This document shows, piece after piece, positions 10,452-19,415 of a stretch of 64,000 bases of DNA (positions are counted from its first letter, which is position 1; each line of letters starts with the position of its first letter). Position numbers and translations under genes: made by a program. The stretch is from Myxococcales bacterium 68-20. GTDB lineage: Bacteria; Myxococcota_A; Polyangia; Polyangiales; Polyangiaceae. Location: positions 268,517 to 332,516 of the forward strand of contig MKVQ01000049.1 in assembly GCA_001899635.1 (NCBI GenBank). Direction: 5' to 3'. The notes beneath the pieces were generated by a model. That model ran no database searches. It was not told where the DNA came from and saw nothing but the letters and a program-made list of their open reading frames with translations.

Positions 10452-13244
10452 ATGAGCTCGAAGACTGCTTCGGAAGTACGCGCGTCGTTCCTCGATTTCT
10501 TCAAGGGCAAAGGGCACGAGGTTTGTCCCTCGGCGCCGCTCATCCCGCAGAACGATCCCACGCTCATGTTCGCCAACGCGGGCATGGTGCCGTTCAAGGA
10601 CGTCTTCACCGGCAAGGACCGCCGCCCCTTCACGCGCGCGACGTCGAGCCAGAAGTGCATCCGCATCTCGGGCAAGCACAACGACCTCGAGAACGTCGGC
10701 GTCACCGCGCGCCACCACACGTTCTTCGAGATGCTCGGCAACTTCTCCTTCGGTGACTACTTCAAGGAGGACGCGATCGCGTGGGCCTGGGAGCTCATCA
10801 CCGGCGTCTGGGAGGTCCCGAAGGACAAGCTCGTGGTGACCGTGTTCGGCGGGGCCGAAGGCGTCCCGGCGGACGACGAGGCGCGCACGATCTGGCGCAA
10901 GGTCACCGGCTTCGGGGACGAGCGCATCCTCGGCATCCCGAACATCCCCGGCGACAACTTCTGGCAGATGGGCGACACCGGGCCGTGCGGTCCGTGCACC
11001 GAGCTCCACTTCTTCACGGGCGACGGCGAGGCGAACATCGCGAGCTTCGGCGAGGAGCCCACCCCCGACGGCAAGGGCTGGATGGAGATCTGGAACCTCG
11101 TCTTCATGCAGTTCGAGCGATCCGGCTCGGACGCGGCCGGCTACACGCTCGCGCCGCTGCCGAAGCCGTGCGTCGACACCGGCGCCGGGCTCGAGCGCGT
11201 GACGAGCGTGCTCCAGGGCAAGGCGAGCAACTACGAGACCGATCTCCTTCGCGCGCTCGTCGACAAGGCTGCGCAGATCGCGAAGAAGCCGTACCACGCC
11301 TCGCAGAGCGACGACGACGTCTCGATGCGCGTCATCGCCGACCACGCGCGGCTCACCGCATTCCTCATCGCCGAGGGCATCTCGCCCGATCGCGCCGGGC
11401 GGCCGTACGTGCTCCGCCGCGTGATGCGCCGCGCGATCCGCCACGGCCACCGCCTCGGGATCGCGCAGCCGTTCCTTCACGACGTCGCGCTCGAGGTCGT
11501 GAACCTGATGGGCGATCAGTACCCGGAGCTCCGCGAGCGCAAGGCGATGATCAGCGACCTCGCGCATCAGGAAGAGGTGCGCTTCCGCGAGACGATCGAC
11601 CGCGGCCTCAAGATCCTCGACGACGAGGTCGGTAAGCTGACGTCGTCCGGACAGACGACGCTCCCGGGCAAGGTCGTCTTCGATCTCGAGGCGACGTACG
11701 GCTTCCCGAACGACCTCACCGACGTCATCGCGCGCGAGCGCGAGGTCCACATCGACTACGCGGGCTACAAGGACGAGCTCGAGAAGCACCGGAAGCTGAG
11801 CGAGGGCTCGAAGCTCGGTGACGAGGCCGTCGGCGACGTCTGGCGTCATGCGCAGCAGGCGCTGCGCGACGCGCACGGCGGCGACGACCGCGCAGCGGTG
11901 AAGTTCACCGGCTACGAGCGCGAGGCGGGGCAGGGGAAGGTCCTCTTCATCGCGCACGGCAAGGAGCGGCCCGACACGGCGACGAAGCGCGCCGAGCAGG
12001 GCGACAAGGTCGCGATCGTCACCGACGAGACGCCGTTCTACGGCGAGTCGGGCGGTCAGGTCGGCGACTCCGGTGAGATCCGCACGAAGGATGGCGGGCG
12101 CGTGAAGATCACGGACACGCAGAAGCCGCTCGCCGGCCTCGTGGTCCACATCGGCGAGGTCGCCGAGGGCGCGATCGCGGAGGGCGACACCGTCGACCTC
12201 GAGGTCGATCACGTCTGCCGGACCGCCACGCGCCGAAATCACTCGGCGACTCACCTCCTCCACTGGGCGCTTCGCGCGGTCGTCGGCGAGAGCGCGCAGC
12301 AGAAGGGCTCGCTCGTCGGGCCCGACCGCCTCCGCTTCGACTACTCGTCGGGCAAGCCGCTCACGGCGGAGGAGATCCAGAAGATCGAGGACCTCGTGAA
12401 CGAGAAGATCCTCTCGGACGCGCCGGTCACGACCGAGGTGCTCCCGCAGGCCGAGGCGAAGAAGCGCGGCGCGATGGCGATCTTCGAGGAGAAATACGGC
12501 GACGTCGTCCGCGTTCTCACGATGACGAAGGACTCGGTCGAGCTCTGCGGCGGCACGCACGCACGGGCGCTCGGCGAGATCGGCATGTTCAAGGTCCTCT
12601 CGGACAACGGCGTCGCGGCCGGCGTCCGGCGTATCGAGGCGGCCACGGGCATGAATGCGCTCGCGTACGTGCGCCAGCTCGAAGGCACGATGAAGAACGC
12701 GGCGCGCCTCGTGAAGGCCGCACCGGCTGAGCTCGGCGAGAAGATCGAGAAGCTCCTCGAGGACTCGAAGCGGCTCGACAAGGAGCTCGCCGACACGAAG
12801 CGGAAGCTCGCAATGGGCGGTGGCGGTGCGGGCGCCTCGGGCGGCGGCGGCATCGACGCCTGGGCAGAGAGCGCTCGCGTCCTTCCGTTCGGCAAGGCCC
12901 TCGCGCTCAAGGTCGACGTGGCGGACGGCGCGGTGCTCCGCGAGCTCGCCGAGAAGCTGCGCGACAAGCTCGGCGACTCGGTCGTCCTCGTCGGTTCGGT
13001 CGCCGGTCCGAAGGCGATGCTCGTCCTCACGGTCTCGAAGTCGCTCACCGATCGCTTCAAGGCAGGCGAGCTGATCCGCCCGGTCGCGCAGATCCTCGGC
13101 GGCTCTGGCGGCGGTCGGCCCGACATGGCGCAGGCGGGAGGCACCGAGGTCGGCAAGATCGACGAGGCGCTCGAGAAGCTCTACGCGCTCCTCGGGACGT
13201 CGGCGCCTGCGGGCGCCGAGGCCGCGCCCGCGGCGCAGCACTGA
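10452..13244 (+). CDS. alaS: Alanyl-tRNA synthetase
   Basis: This class II synthetase charges tRNA-Ala. The 930 residues are slightly longer than E. coli AlaRS (876). The catalytic core starts with ASFLDFFKGKGHEVCPSAPLIP and contains RHHTFFEMLGNFSFGDYF. The editing domain has the zinc motif HSATHLLH with the distal CGGTHARALGEIG. The C-Ala region follows, with a Gly-rich hinge (GGGGAGASGGGG, about residues 792-803) and the terminal segment GGSGGGRPDMAQAGG. The protein is complete. A long antisense frame over the same bases is a shadow of the GC-rich codons. Confidence 0.97.
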   Translation: MSSKTASEVRASFLDFFKGKGHEVCPSAPLIPQNDPTLMFANAGMVPFKDVFTGKDRRPFTRATSSQKCIRISGKHNDLENVGVTARHHTFFEMLGNFSFGDYFKEDAIAWAWELITGVWEVPKDKLVVTVFGGAEGVPADDEARTIWRKVTGFGDERILGIPNIPGDNFWQMGDTGPCGPCTELHFFTGDGEANIASFGEEPTPDGKGWMEIWNLVFMQFERSGSDAAGYTLAPLPKPCVDTGAGLERVTSVLQGKASNYETDLLRALVDKAAQIAKKPYHASQSDDDVSMRVIADHARLTAFLIAEGISPDRAGRPYVLRRVMRRAIRHGHRLGIAQPFLHDVALEVVNLMGDQYPELRERKAMISDLAHQEEVRFRETIDRGLKILDDEVGKLTSSGQTTLPGKVVFDLEATYGFPNDLTDVIAREREVHIDYAGYKDELEKHRKLSEGSKLGDEAVGDVWRHAQQALRDAHGGDDRAAVKFTGYEREAGQGKVLFIAHGKERPDTATKRAEQGDKVAIVTDETPFYGESGGQVGDSGEIRTKDGGRVKITDTQKPLAGLVVHIGEVAEGAIAEGDTVDLEVDHVCRTATRRNHSATHLLHWALRAVVGESAQQKGSLVGPDRLRFDYSSGKPLTAEEIQKIEDLVNEKILSDAPVTTEVLPQAEAKKRGAMAIFEEKYGDVVRVLTMTKDSVELCGGTHARALGEIGMFKVLSDNGVAAGVRRIEAATGMNALAYVRQLEGTMKNAARLVKAAPAELGEKIEKLLEDSKRLDKELADTKRKLAMGGGGAGASGGGGIDAWAESARVLPFGKALALKVDVADGAVLRELAEKLRDKLGDSVVLVGSVAGPKAMLVLTVSKSLTDRFKAGELIRPVAQILGGSGGGRPDMAQAGGTEVGKIDEALEKLYALLGTSAPAGAEAAPAAQH

Positions 13245-13383
13245 GACCGCTGGAGCGGACCGCCGGCGACCCGTAGCTGCATCTCGAGCTCGCTGGCGGG
13301 CCCGCCCCTGGCGCCGGGCGCGATCTTCCTCTCGGAGGTCGCGGCTGACCTCCGCGCGGTGGGCGTTCGCCTGACGCGTGGGG

Positions 13384-13755
13384 TCAGCGGCCGCGCGCGA
13401 GGGGACGGGGCCGCAGCAGCGGGAGCACCTTGCGGTGGCCGGTGCGGAGGTACGGGACGAGGGCGAGCGGCACGGCTGCGTCTCCGGGGACCACCCGGCC
13501 GAGCGCCTCCCCGACGACCCCGACCTGCTCCACGACGCCGAGCTTTTCGTCCACCAGGATGATGCGGCGGCCGCGGAGCCGGCAGAGGCCGCCTTTTCCG
13601 GCCATCTTGAGCTCGAACGGCTCGATCCGAACCTCGATCCCGAGCTGCTGGGCGAGCTCCCGCAGGCCCGTCAGGATCTCGGCGCCTGAAGACGAGGCCG
13701 AGGCCGGCGGCCGGGGGCCCTCAGCCATCGCACTTCCTGAACGATCCGTCGGCAC
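13384..13755 (-). CDS. Small conserved-looking protein of unknown function
   Basis: The 123-residue protein has a disordered N-terminus (Ala/Ser/Pro) and a compact part from about residue 27: ILTGLRELAQQLGIEVRIEPF, then GGLCRLRGRRIILVDEKLGVVEQVGVVGEAL. The alternation of a helix and strands around GGLCRLRG resembles small conserved hypotheticals I associate with delta-proteobacteria-like genomes; no function is known. An internal ATG at residue 10 (MAEGPRP) is an equally good start. It lies between alaS (convergent) and the kinase gene (divergent). Confidence 0.65.
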   Translation of the reverse strand: MPTDRSGSAMAEGPRPPASASSSGAEILTGLRELAQQLGIEVRIEPFELKMAGKGGLCRLRGRRIILVDEKLGVVEQVGVVGEALGRVVPGDAAVPLALVPYLRTGHRKVLPLLRPRPLARGR

Positions 13756-13859
13756 GGGCTCCTCCCCGCAAGAAGACCAGAGCTGCGGCTACGGGAGCTA
13801 GGCTACCAGCGTAGGAAAAACGCGCTGGCCTTTCTAGGGTTGCGCGCGGCGGAAGAATC

Positions 13860-15608
13860 GTGACACCCTTCTTTGAAACCTCCTTTGGAATGACCGAGAC
13901 GCAGCGCAGCACGCCGCCCCCGATCTCGCATGGCACGGTCATCAACGACCGGTACGAGATCCGTCAGAGCCTCGGCAAGGGGGGCATGGGAGAGGTGTTT
14001 CTCGCGTACGACCGAGCGACGCAGCAGCCGGTCGCGCTGAAGATCGTTCGCGAGGAGGCGCGCATGCCCGGCGACGACGAGGCGCTGCGCCAGGAGCTGA
14101 TCCTGGCCCGCTCGGTGTCGAACCCGAACGTCTGCCGCGTGCACGACCTCTCGCCGTCTGCCTACGGGCCCATCCTCGTGATGGAGCACATCACCGGGCA
14201 GACGCTCCACACGCACATCCGTCGGAAGAAGGCCCAGGGCGGCTACACCTCGGACGAGTTCCGCCGCATCGCCTCCGACATCTGCCAGGGCGTCGCGGCC
14301 ATCCACGCGACCGGCCTCGTGCACGGCGACCTCAAGCCGGGCAACGTCATGGTCACCTCGAACCCCGACGGTTCGATCGGCAAGGCGGTCGTCCTCGACT
14401 TCGGCTTCGCCAAGGAGCGCGCACGTCTCTCGGCACGTCGTCCGGGCGCCCCGCCCGACGGCGGCACGCCGAACTACATGGCGCCGGAGCGCATCCGCTC
14501 CGGCGGCGCGTCGATCGAGGACGATCTCTACGCGCTCGGGCTCACGCTCTGGGAGATGTGGACGTGCCGCGTCCCCGAGCCCGGCTACAAGCCGCGCGCG
14601 AAGCCGATGCGCCAGCAGATCATGTTCGACGTGCCCGCCGGGCTCAGCGTCGACGAGATCAAGCAGATCTTCCGCTGCCTCTCGGACGACGCCGCGCAGC
14701 GCCTTCCCGCGCGTCACCTCCGCTTCTTCAACCCGGTCCAGCTCACGACCAACCCGGTCCAGGTCGCGCGCGAGCGCCTCGACCCGGGGCCGCCGCCGGG
14801 CCGCAGCGCGCAGTCGGCGTTCACGCCCGGCACGCAGGCGCTCCTCGCGACGTTTGCGACCAACGCTCCCGAGTTCGTCGGCGAGCTCATCCCCCTCGAT
14901 CGGCCGATGCTGTCGATCGGTCGCCGCGGCGACGTCGACATCGTCGTCCCCGAGGCCACGGTCAGCGGCCACCACGCGAACGCGAAGTGGCAGGCGGGCT
15001 CGTGGCAGATCGAGGACCTCGGCTCCACGAACGGCAGCTACGTCGAGCACACGTACGAGCGGAAGAAGGTCGTCAACGTGATGCATGGCGGCGAGTTCCA
15101 GCTCGGCGAGCTCCGCCTCAAGCTGGTGAGCTTCGGCCGCGAGAGCCCGCATCACAAGCGCGCCCGTCAGTACCTCGCGCGCCGCGACGGGCTCACCGGT
15201 CTCCAGCTCCGCGACTACTTCCTCAAGGCCCTCGACGAAGAGGCTGCCTACAGCGAGTGGATCGAGCAGCCGCTCAGCATCGCGCGCTACGAGATCCGCG
15301 GGCCGAACCGTCTCGTCTCCGATCGCCCCACGATCCTCGAGATGCTCGCGTTCCGCCGCGCCGCGACGCGCGTGATCGAGCTCACGGACATGCTGCTCCT
15401 CTCGCTCATCGCCGTCACGGCCGGGCGCACGGGGCCGCTCCGCTTCGCGGTCTGCATGACCGGACCTGGACCGCAGGAGGCGCGCAACCTCGTCGAGCAG
15501 GTCGTCGGTCAGGTGCAGGGCATGTTGCCCGAGGGGCTCGATCTCGTCGCGTCGATCGCGCGCTACGAGCCGGGCATGAACGTTCGCTCGCTCGTCGATC
15601 CGGCCTAG
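13860..15608 (+). CDS. Ser/Thr protein kinase fused to FHA and a degenerate GGDEF-like domain
   Basis: The 582-residue cytoplasmic signalling protein has no membrane segment. Kinase domain (about 30-290): glycine loop LGKGGMGEV (38-46), Lys 61 in VALKIV, catalytic loop HGDLKPGN (155-162; His-Gly-Asp instead of His-Arg-Asp), DFG at 180-182, and TPNYMAPE. FHA domain (about 345-425): SIGRRGDVDIVVPEATVSGHH and DLGSTNGSYVE, which bind phospho-Thr peptides. C-terminal part (about 438-570): RRDGLTGLQLRDYFLKALDEE, the usual opening of a GGDEF domain, but no GG(D/E)EF signature afterwards. The GTG start at 13860 has GGAAG upstream; ATG 13890 is an alternative. The Gly in HGD occurs in other bacterial kinases and need not mean inactivity. 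Confidence 0.9.
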   Translation: MTPFFETSFGMTETQRSTPPPISHGTVINDRYEIRQSLGKGGMGEVFLAYDRATQQPVALKIVREEARMPGDDEALRQELILARSVSNPNVCRVHDLSPSAYGPILVMEHITGQTLHTHIRRKKAQGGYTSDEFRRIASDICQGVAAIHATGLVHGDLKPGNVMVTSNPDGSIGKAVVLDFGFAKERARLSARRPGAPPDGGTPNYMAPERIRSGGASIEDDLYALGLTLWEMWTCRVPEPGYKPRAKPMRQQIMFDVPAGLSVDEIKQIFRCLSDDAAQRLPARHLRFFNPVQLTTNPVQVARERLDPGPPPGRSAQSAFTPGTQALLATFATNAPEFVGELIPLDRPMLSIGRRGDVDIVVPEATVSGHHANAKWQAGSWQIEDLGSTNGSYVEHTYERKKVVNVMHGGEFQLGELRLKLVSFGRESPHHKRARQYLARRDGLTGLQLRDYFLKALDEEAAYSEWIEQPLSIARYEIRGPNRLVSDRPTILEMLAFRRAATRVIELTDMLLLSLIAVTAGRTGPLRFAVCMTGPGPQEARNLVEQVVGQVQGMLPEGLDLVASIARYEPGMNVRSLVDPA

Positions 15609-15669
15609 CGGAGCGAGCGGAGCAGGGCGGCGTCGGACGCAGTCGAAGGGCCTAACGGAGTAGTCGAAC

Positions 15670-16380
15670 GTGGCCGACCCTTCCTCGCCCAACCAGAGCC
15701 GACCTGGGTTCGAGCGCGGTGGCTCCTCGAGTGACATCGGGCACGGCCCCATCTCGTCGCGCGCTCTTTTGCCGCCGAGCGAGCCGAAGTCCTCGCGCAC
15801 GAGCTTCGACGCGCTCGACGCGCAGGTCGATCGACCCGCCCGTCTCCAGATGATCGTCGCGCTCATACTGGGCCTCGTGCTCGTCGCGATCCCGCTCTAC
15901 TTGTGGCGTCGCCCGCGCGCCGAGTCGATCTCCGTCAACGCAGGAGCGATCGACGCCGGGGTGCTGCCCGCCGTCACCGCAGCGGCGCCGAGCCCGGTCG
16001 AAGAGAAGCTCGCGATCGGCGATGCGAAGATCCTCTCCTGTCACGATCCGGGGCTGAAGAAGACGCTGCCCGAGCAGTGCGATCACGTCGCCGAGCTCGA
16101 GAAGGCCTTCGCGAAGGCGATCGAGGAGAGCGCCTCGTGCGTGCCGAAGGACGCGGGTGGTGGGACGCTCATCTTCGTCGTGGACGCCCACTTCAAGAAA
16201 AAGACGATCGCCGTCTCGACGCCGAAGGAAGGCCGCACGCTCAAGAGCTCGAAGATCGCGGGCAGCTGCGAGAAGGCCGTGAAGAGCAAGCTCTCAGGCC
16301 TACCGTTCGAGTCGATCAAGCACGAGCACATGCGCTACCGCGTCTCGATCACGGCGACGTACCCGAGCGCGAAGCGCTGA
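15670..16380 (+). CDS. Single-pass membrane protein of unknown function
   Basis: The 236-residue protein has a disordered cytoplasmic N-terminus (1-55), one transmembrane helix (about 60-78, MIVALILGLVLVAIPLYLW, followed by RRPR), an Asp-Ala-Gly-containing linker, and a periplasmic C-terminal domain (about 110-236) with four Cys (ILSCHD, QCDHV, SCVPK, SCEKA). The domain ends with a beta hairpin-like YRVSITATYP, loosely like TonB-type C-termini of myxobacterial AgmX-like proteins, but this is only a resemblance. The GTG start lies 61 bases after the kinase gene, same strand, so it may be a kinase partner or substrate (inference). Confidence 0.7.
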   Translation: MADPSSPNQSRPGFERGGSSSDIGHGPISSRALLPPSEPKSSRTSFDALDAQVDRPARLQMIVALILGLVLVAIPLYLWRRPRAESISVNAGAIDAGVLPAVTAAAPSPVEEKLAIGDAKILSCHDPGLKKTLPEQCDHVAELEKAFAKAIEESASCVPKDAGGGTLIFVVDAHFKKKTIAVSTPKEGRTLKSSKIAGSCEKAVKSKLSGLPFESIKHEHMRYRVSITATYPSAKR

Positions 16381-16468
16381 CGTCGCGACGACCGGACGTG
16401 CTCGCTTCGCGCGCTCGTCGTTCGAGCGCGGAGGAGCTCCAGGGGAGGCGAGTGCGGCGTGTGGCCGT

Positions 16469-16507
16469 TCGACGGACGAGCTCTGCTTCCTCGAGCTCGT
16501 CCGTCGA
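16469..16507. promoter_or_regulatory. Perfect 15-bp hairpin in the purF leader region
   Basis: TCGACGGACGAGCTC (16469-16483) and its exact reverse complement (16493-16507) flank a 9-base loop, tgcttcctc. It sits in the 300-base gap between the membrane-protein gene and purF, 174 bases before the purF ATG. It may terminate the upstream transcript, or act as an attenuator if the purF promoter lies upstream of it. The rest of the gap shows no other convincing element. Confidence 0.6.
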
Positions 16508-16680
16508 GGAGCGTAGAGCTCGAGGGGAAGGAAGAAGGCGGGAAGACAGGGACATTTGGATCGCCGTCGCTCGCGTCTTCCCGCCGTCGTCTCGTCTCTC
16601 TCGTGCGAAGGCATCCGCGATCGACTTCGTGCGTGCAGACTCTGGCGCCGAGCCATCGGGTTGACTACGTTCCGGCCCTC

Positions 16681-18189
16681 ATGACGCATAGGCGCCTCAC
16701 GGTTCTCGATCCGGCAGTCCTCGCAGGAACCCGGAGGCCGGGAAGCGTCGAGCTCGAAGACGACCACTTCCACGACCAGTGCGGAGTGTTCGCGGTCTAC
16801 GGCCACGGCGAAGCTGCCAACATCGCGTACCTCGGGTTGCATGCTCTGCAGCACCGCGGTCAGGAGTCGGCCGGCATCGTGACGAGCGACGGCCAGCAGC
16901 TCTACGCGCACCGCTCGATGGGCCTCGTCCAGGATGCGTTCAGCGCCGAGCAGCTCCAGAAGCTCCCCGGCCGAAGCGCGATCGGACACGTGAGGTACTC
17001 GACCGCTGGCGGCTCGCACCTCCGAAACGCTCAGCCGTTCGCGGTCGACTACGCAAAGGGCTCGCTCGCGGTCTGTCACAACGGCAACTTCACCAACGCC
17101 GACGACGTCCGGGCCGACCTCGAGGCGCAGGGCTCGATCTTCTCCTCCACCTCGGACACGGAGGTGCTCGTTCACCTCGTCGCGCGGAGCAAGGAGGTCG
17201 CCTTCGAGGATCGCGTCATCGACGCGCTCGCGGGCGTGCACGGCGCCTACTCGCTGTTGTTCCTCTCCGAGGACACGATCGTCGCGGTCCGCGACCCGCG
17301 CGGTCTCCGCCCGCTCTGCCTCGGGATCCTGCCGTCGCGCAAGGATGCGCACGTCGTCGCGAGCGAGCCGATCGCGTTCGATCTCATCGGCGCGGAATAC
17401 GTTCGCGACGTCGAGCCGGGCGAGATGCTCATCATCGACGCCGCCGGCATCCGCAGCCGGCGCCTCCCGGTGAACGAGACGCCGCAGTCGTGCATCTTCG
17501 AGTACGTCTACTTCGCGCGGCCGGACTCGCACCTCGCCGGCCGCAGCGTGTACGAGGTCCGCAAGGAGCTCGGCAAGACGCTCGCGAGGGAGAGCCCGGT
17601 CGACGCGGACGTCGTCGTTCCCGTACCGGACTCAGGCGTTCCGTCGGCGCTCGGCTACGCGGCCGAACGGGGGATCCCGTTCGAGCTCGGGCTCATTCGC
17701 TCCCACTACGTCGGCCGCACGTTCATCGAGCCGCAGGAGTCGATCCGTCACTTCGGCGTGCGCTTGAAGCTCAACCCGGTCGAGTCGATCCTGCGCGGAA
17801 AGCGCGTCGTCGTCATCGACGACTCGATCGTCCGCGGAACCACCTCGCGCAAGATCATCAAGATGGTCCGCGACGCGGGCGCGCGCGAGGTGCACCTCCG
17901 CATCTCGAGCCCGCCCACACAGTGGCCCTGCTACTACGGGATCGACACGCCCACGCGGCGCGAGCTCATCGCCTCGAGCCACTCGGTCGAAGAGATCGCG
18001 CGCTACGTCACCGCCGACTCGCTCGGCTACCTCACCCTCGAGGGGATGCTCGGCGCGGTGAGCCACGCCGGTGGCGAGAAGGCGCCGGTCGTCCCGCCGG
18101 CTCACTTCTGTCACGCCTGCTTCAGCGGGCAGTACGCGATCCCGTTCGCGCCGACGAATCGTCGTCAGACGCGCCTCGTCGGAGTCTGA
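16681..18189 (+). CDS. purF: Amidophosphoribosyltransferase (4Fe-4S type)
   Basis: PurF catalyses the first committed step of purine synthesis: PRPP + glutamine to phosphoribosylamine. The Ntn glutaminase half starts at Cys 34 ([10 protein letters not shown]), and [13 protein letters not shown] follows. The phosphoribosyltransferase half has the PRPP loop [17 protein letters not shown]. Cys residues matching the B. subtilis iron-sulfur ligands are all visible: [25 protein letters not shown] and HFCHACFSG. From the ATG at 16681 the protein has 502 residues with a 33-residue propeptide, longer than the 11 residues of B. subtilis. Upstream in-frame codons lack signals of coding. No other pur genes are in the window. 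Confidence 0.96.
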   Translation: MTHRRLTVLDPAVLAGTRRPGSVELEDDHFHDQCGVFAVYGHGEAANIAYLGLHALQHRGQESAGIVTSDGQQLYAHRSMGLVQDAFSAEQLQKLPGRSAIGHVRYSTAGGSHLRNAQPFAVDYAKGSLAVCHNGNFTNADDVRADLEAQGSIFSSTSDTEVLVHLVARSKEVAFEDRVIDALAGVHGAYSLLFLSEDTIVAVRDPRGLRPLCLGILPSRKDAHVVASEPIAFDLIGAEYVRDVEPGEMLIIDAAGIRSRRLPVNETPQSCIFEYVYFARPDSHLAGRSVYEVRKELGKTLARESPVDADVVVPVPDSGVPSALGYAAERGIPFELGLIRSHYVGRTFIEPQESIRHFGVRLKLNPVESILRGKRVVVIDDSIVRGTTSRKIIKMVRDAGAREVHLRISSPPTQWPCYYGIDTPTRRELIASSHSVEEIARYVTADSLGYLTLEGMLGAVSHAGGEKAPVVPPAHFCHACFSGQYAIPFAPTNRRQTRLVGV

Positions 18190-18222
18190 CGAGCAGCTCG
18201 CCCAAACGGGGCGAAAGGCGAG

Positions 18223-19071
18223 TCAGTCGAGCGGGATCTTCGCGGCCGCGTCGCTGCTCGGGAAGTCGCGGCGCAGGCGGTCGAAGGTCTGCTTCGCCAT
18301 TGCGTCGTCGTTCATCCGCCGCTGGGTCACGCCGATGCGGAGGAGCGCGTCAGGCGCGATCGCTGGATCGGTCGGCCGGTGCTGGAGCACCTGGTTGTAC
18401 GCTTGGAGGGCGAGCACGTTCCTCGAGGGGTCGCTCGCCGCCTCGGCGAAATAGAGCTCTCCGAATCCGAAATAGGCGAGGGGGACGAGCCTCGAGCGCG
18501 GGTGGTTCACGATGAGCTCGACGTAGGATCGCCGCGCGCTCGCATGATCGCCATTCAGCTCGTACGCGAGCCCGAGGAAGTAGAGGACCTCGTCGATCAG
18601 CGCGTACTCGGGGTGTTCGGCCTTGAGCGCGACGTAGCTCTCGATGCTCTTGTCGCGCGCGCGCTCTGCATCGGGCCCGCTCGCGGTATGCGCGAGCTCG
18701 TTGTAGGCCTCGGCAAGGCGCCGGCGGAGCGTGGGATCCGAGCGGCCTCCGTCCGTCGTCTTTGCGAGCTGGCCCTCGAGCTTCTGGATCTCCCCGACGA
18801 CGAGCGCTCGTGAGCGGGGCTGCCGCTGCTCGATGCGGGGATCGCGGGCGCGGAGCGTGAGGGCCGTTCTCACCTCCAACGGCTCGTCGGGGCGCGCGGC
18901 GGCGGCGGGCTCGTGCGCGGCGGGGGCGAGCGGCGGGATGACGAGGGCGCTCGGATCTTCGGCGGGCGCTTCTCGTCGCGCGCCGCCGTCGCAGGCCACG
19001 CCGCTGCCGCAGACGGCGACGCCGAGGACGATGCCCGCCGCCCCGCGCCACGAGATAAAGCGGCCTCCCAT
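18223..19071 (-). CDS. TPR-containing predicted lipoprotein
   Basis: The 282-residue protein has an N-terminal signal (MGGRFISWRGAAGIVLGVAV) and a probable lipidation Cys in GSGVAC followed by Asp. A Pro/Ala linker leads to a helical region (about 115-280) with TPR-like pairs: YVALKAEHPEYALIDEVLYFLGLAYELNGDHASARRSY is one clear unit (Tyr/Leu/Gly/Ala spacing), and PDALLRIGVTQRRMNDDAMAKQTFDRL another. Such proteins act as scaffolds in envelope complexes; the partner is unknown. The gene converges on purF with a 33-base gap and is divergent from the transporter pair, with only 8 bases between the starts. Confidence 0.75.
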   Translation of the reverse strand: MGGRFISWRGAAGIVLGVAVCGSGVACDGGARREAPAEDPSALVIPPLAPAAHEPAAAARPDEPLEVRTALTLRARDPRIEQRQPRSRALVVGEIQKLEGQLAKTTDGGRSDPTLRRRLAEAYNELAHTASGPDAERARDKSIESYVALKAEHPEYALIDEVLYFLGLAYELNGDHASARRSYVELIVNHPRSRLVPLAYFGFGELYFAEAASDPSRNVLALQAYNQVLQHRPTDPAIAPDALLRIGVTQRRMNDDAMAKQTFDRLRRDFPSSDAAAKIPLD

Positions 19072-19079
19072 CGCCCCCC

Positions 19080-19415
19080 ATGGTACATCCGAGCGGGATG
19101 AGGGAGGAGCGGCTCAGCGAGTCGAGCGAGCGCGAGTCGTTGCTCGCTGAGCTCGCTGCACGGCGATGGCGCGTCGCGATCGCGCTGACGGCAGCGATGA
19201 TGGGGACCTACTTCGGTTTCCTCCTCCTCGTCGCGTACGGCAAGCCCGTCGCCGGTGCGCTCGTCGCTCCCGGCCTCTCGTGGGGCATCCTCCTCGGCGC
19301 GCTCGTCATCGTGGTCGCCTGGGTCGTGACGGGCATCTACGTCGTGTGGGCGAACTCGCGCTACGACGCGAAGCTCGATGAGTTGCGCTCCGCGGTGCGG
19401 GGAGACGGTCGATGA
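19080..19415 (+). CDS. DUF485 family small membrane protein
   Basis: The 111-residue protein has two membrane helices (about 37-57 and 68-92) and a short cytoplasmic tail, the pattern of DUF485/YjcH proteins. Those are encoded immediately before ActP-type sodium:solute symporters, as here: the stop overlaps the next start by 4 bases (ATGA). It probably assists or regulates the carrier. An internal ATG (MREERLSE, residue 7) is an alternative start. Confidence 0.88.
   Translation: MVHPSGMREERLSESSERESLLAELAARRWRVAIALTAAMMGTYFGFLLLVAYGKPVAGALVAPGLSWGILLGALVIVVAWVVTGIYVVWANSRYDAKLDELRSAVRGDGR

Noticed and set aside
10446..13241. Very long open frame antisense to alaS (and similar ones over the transporter, glnS, carboxyltransferase and argS genes)
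   Set aside because: In GC-rich genes with G/C third positions the opposite frame stays open; the products are Arg/Leu/Asp/Glu-rich without family features, while the sense proteins are clear.
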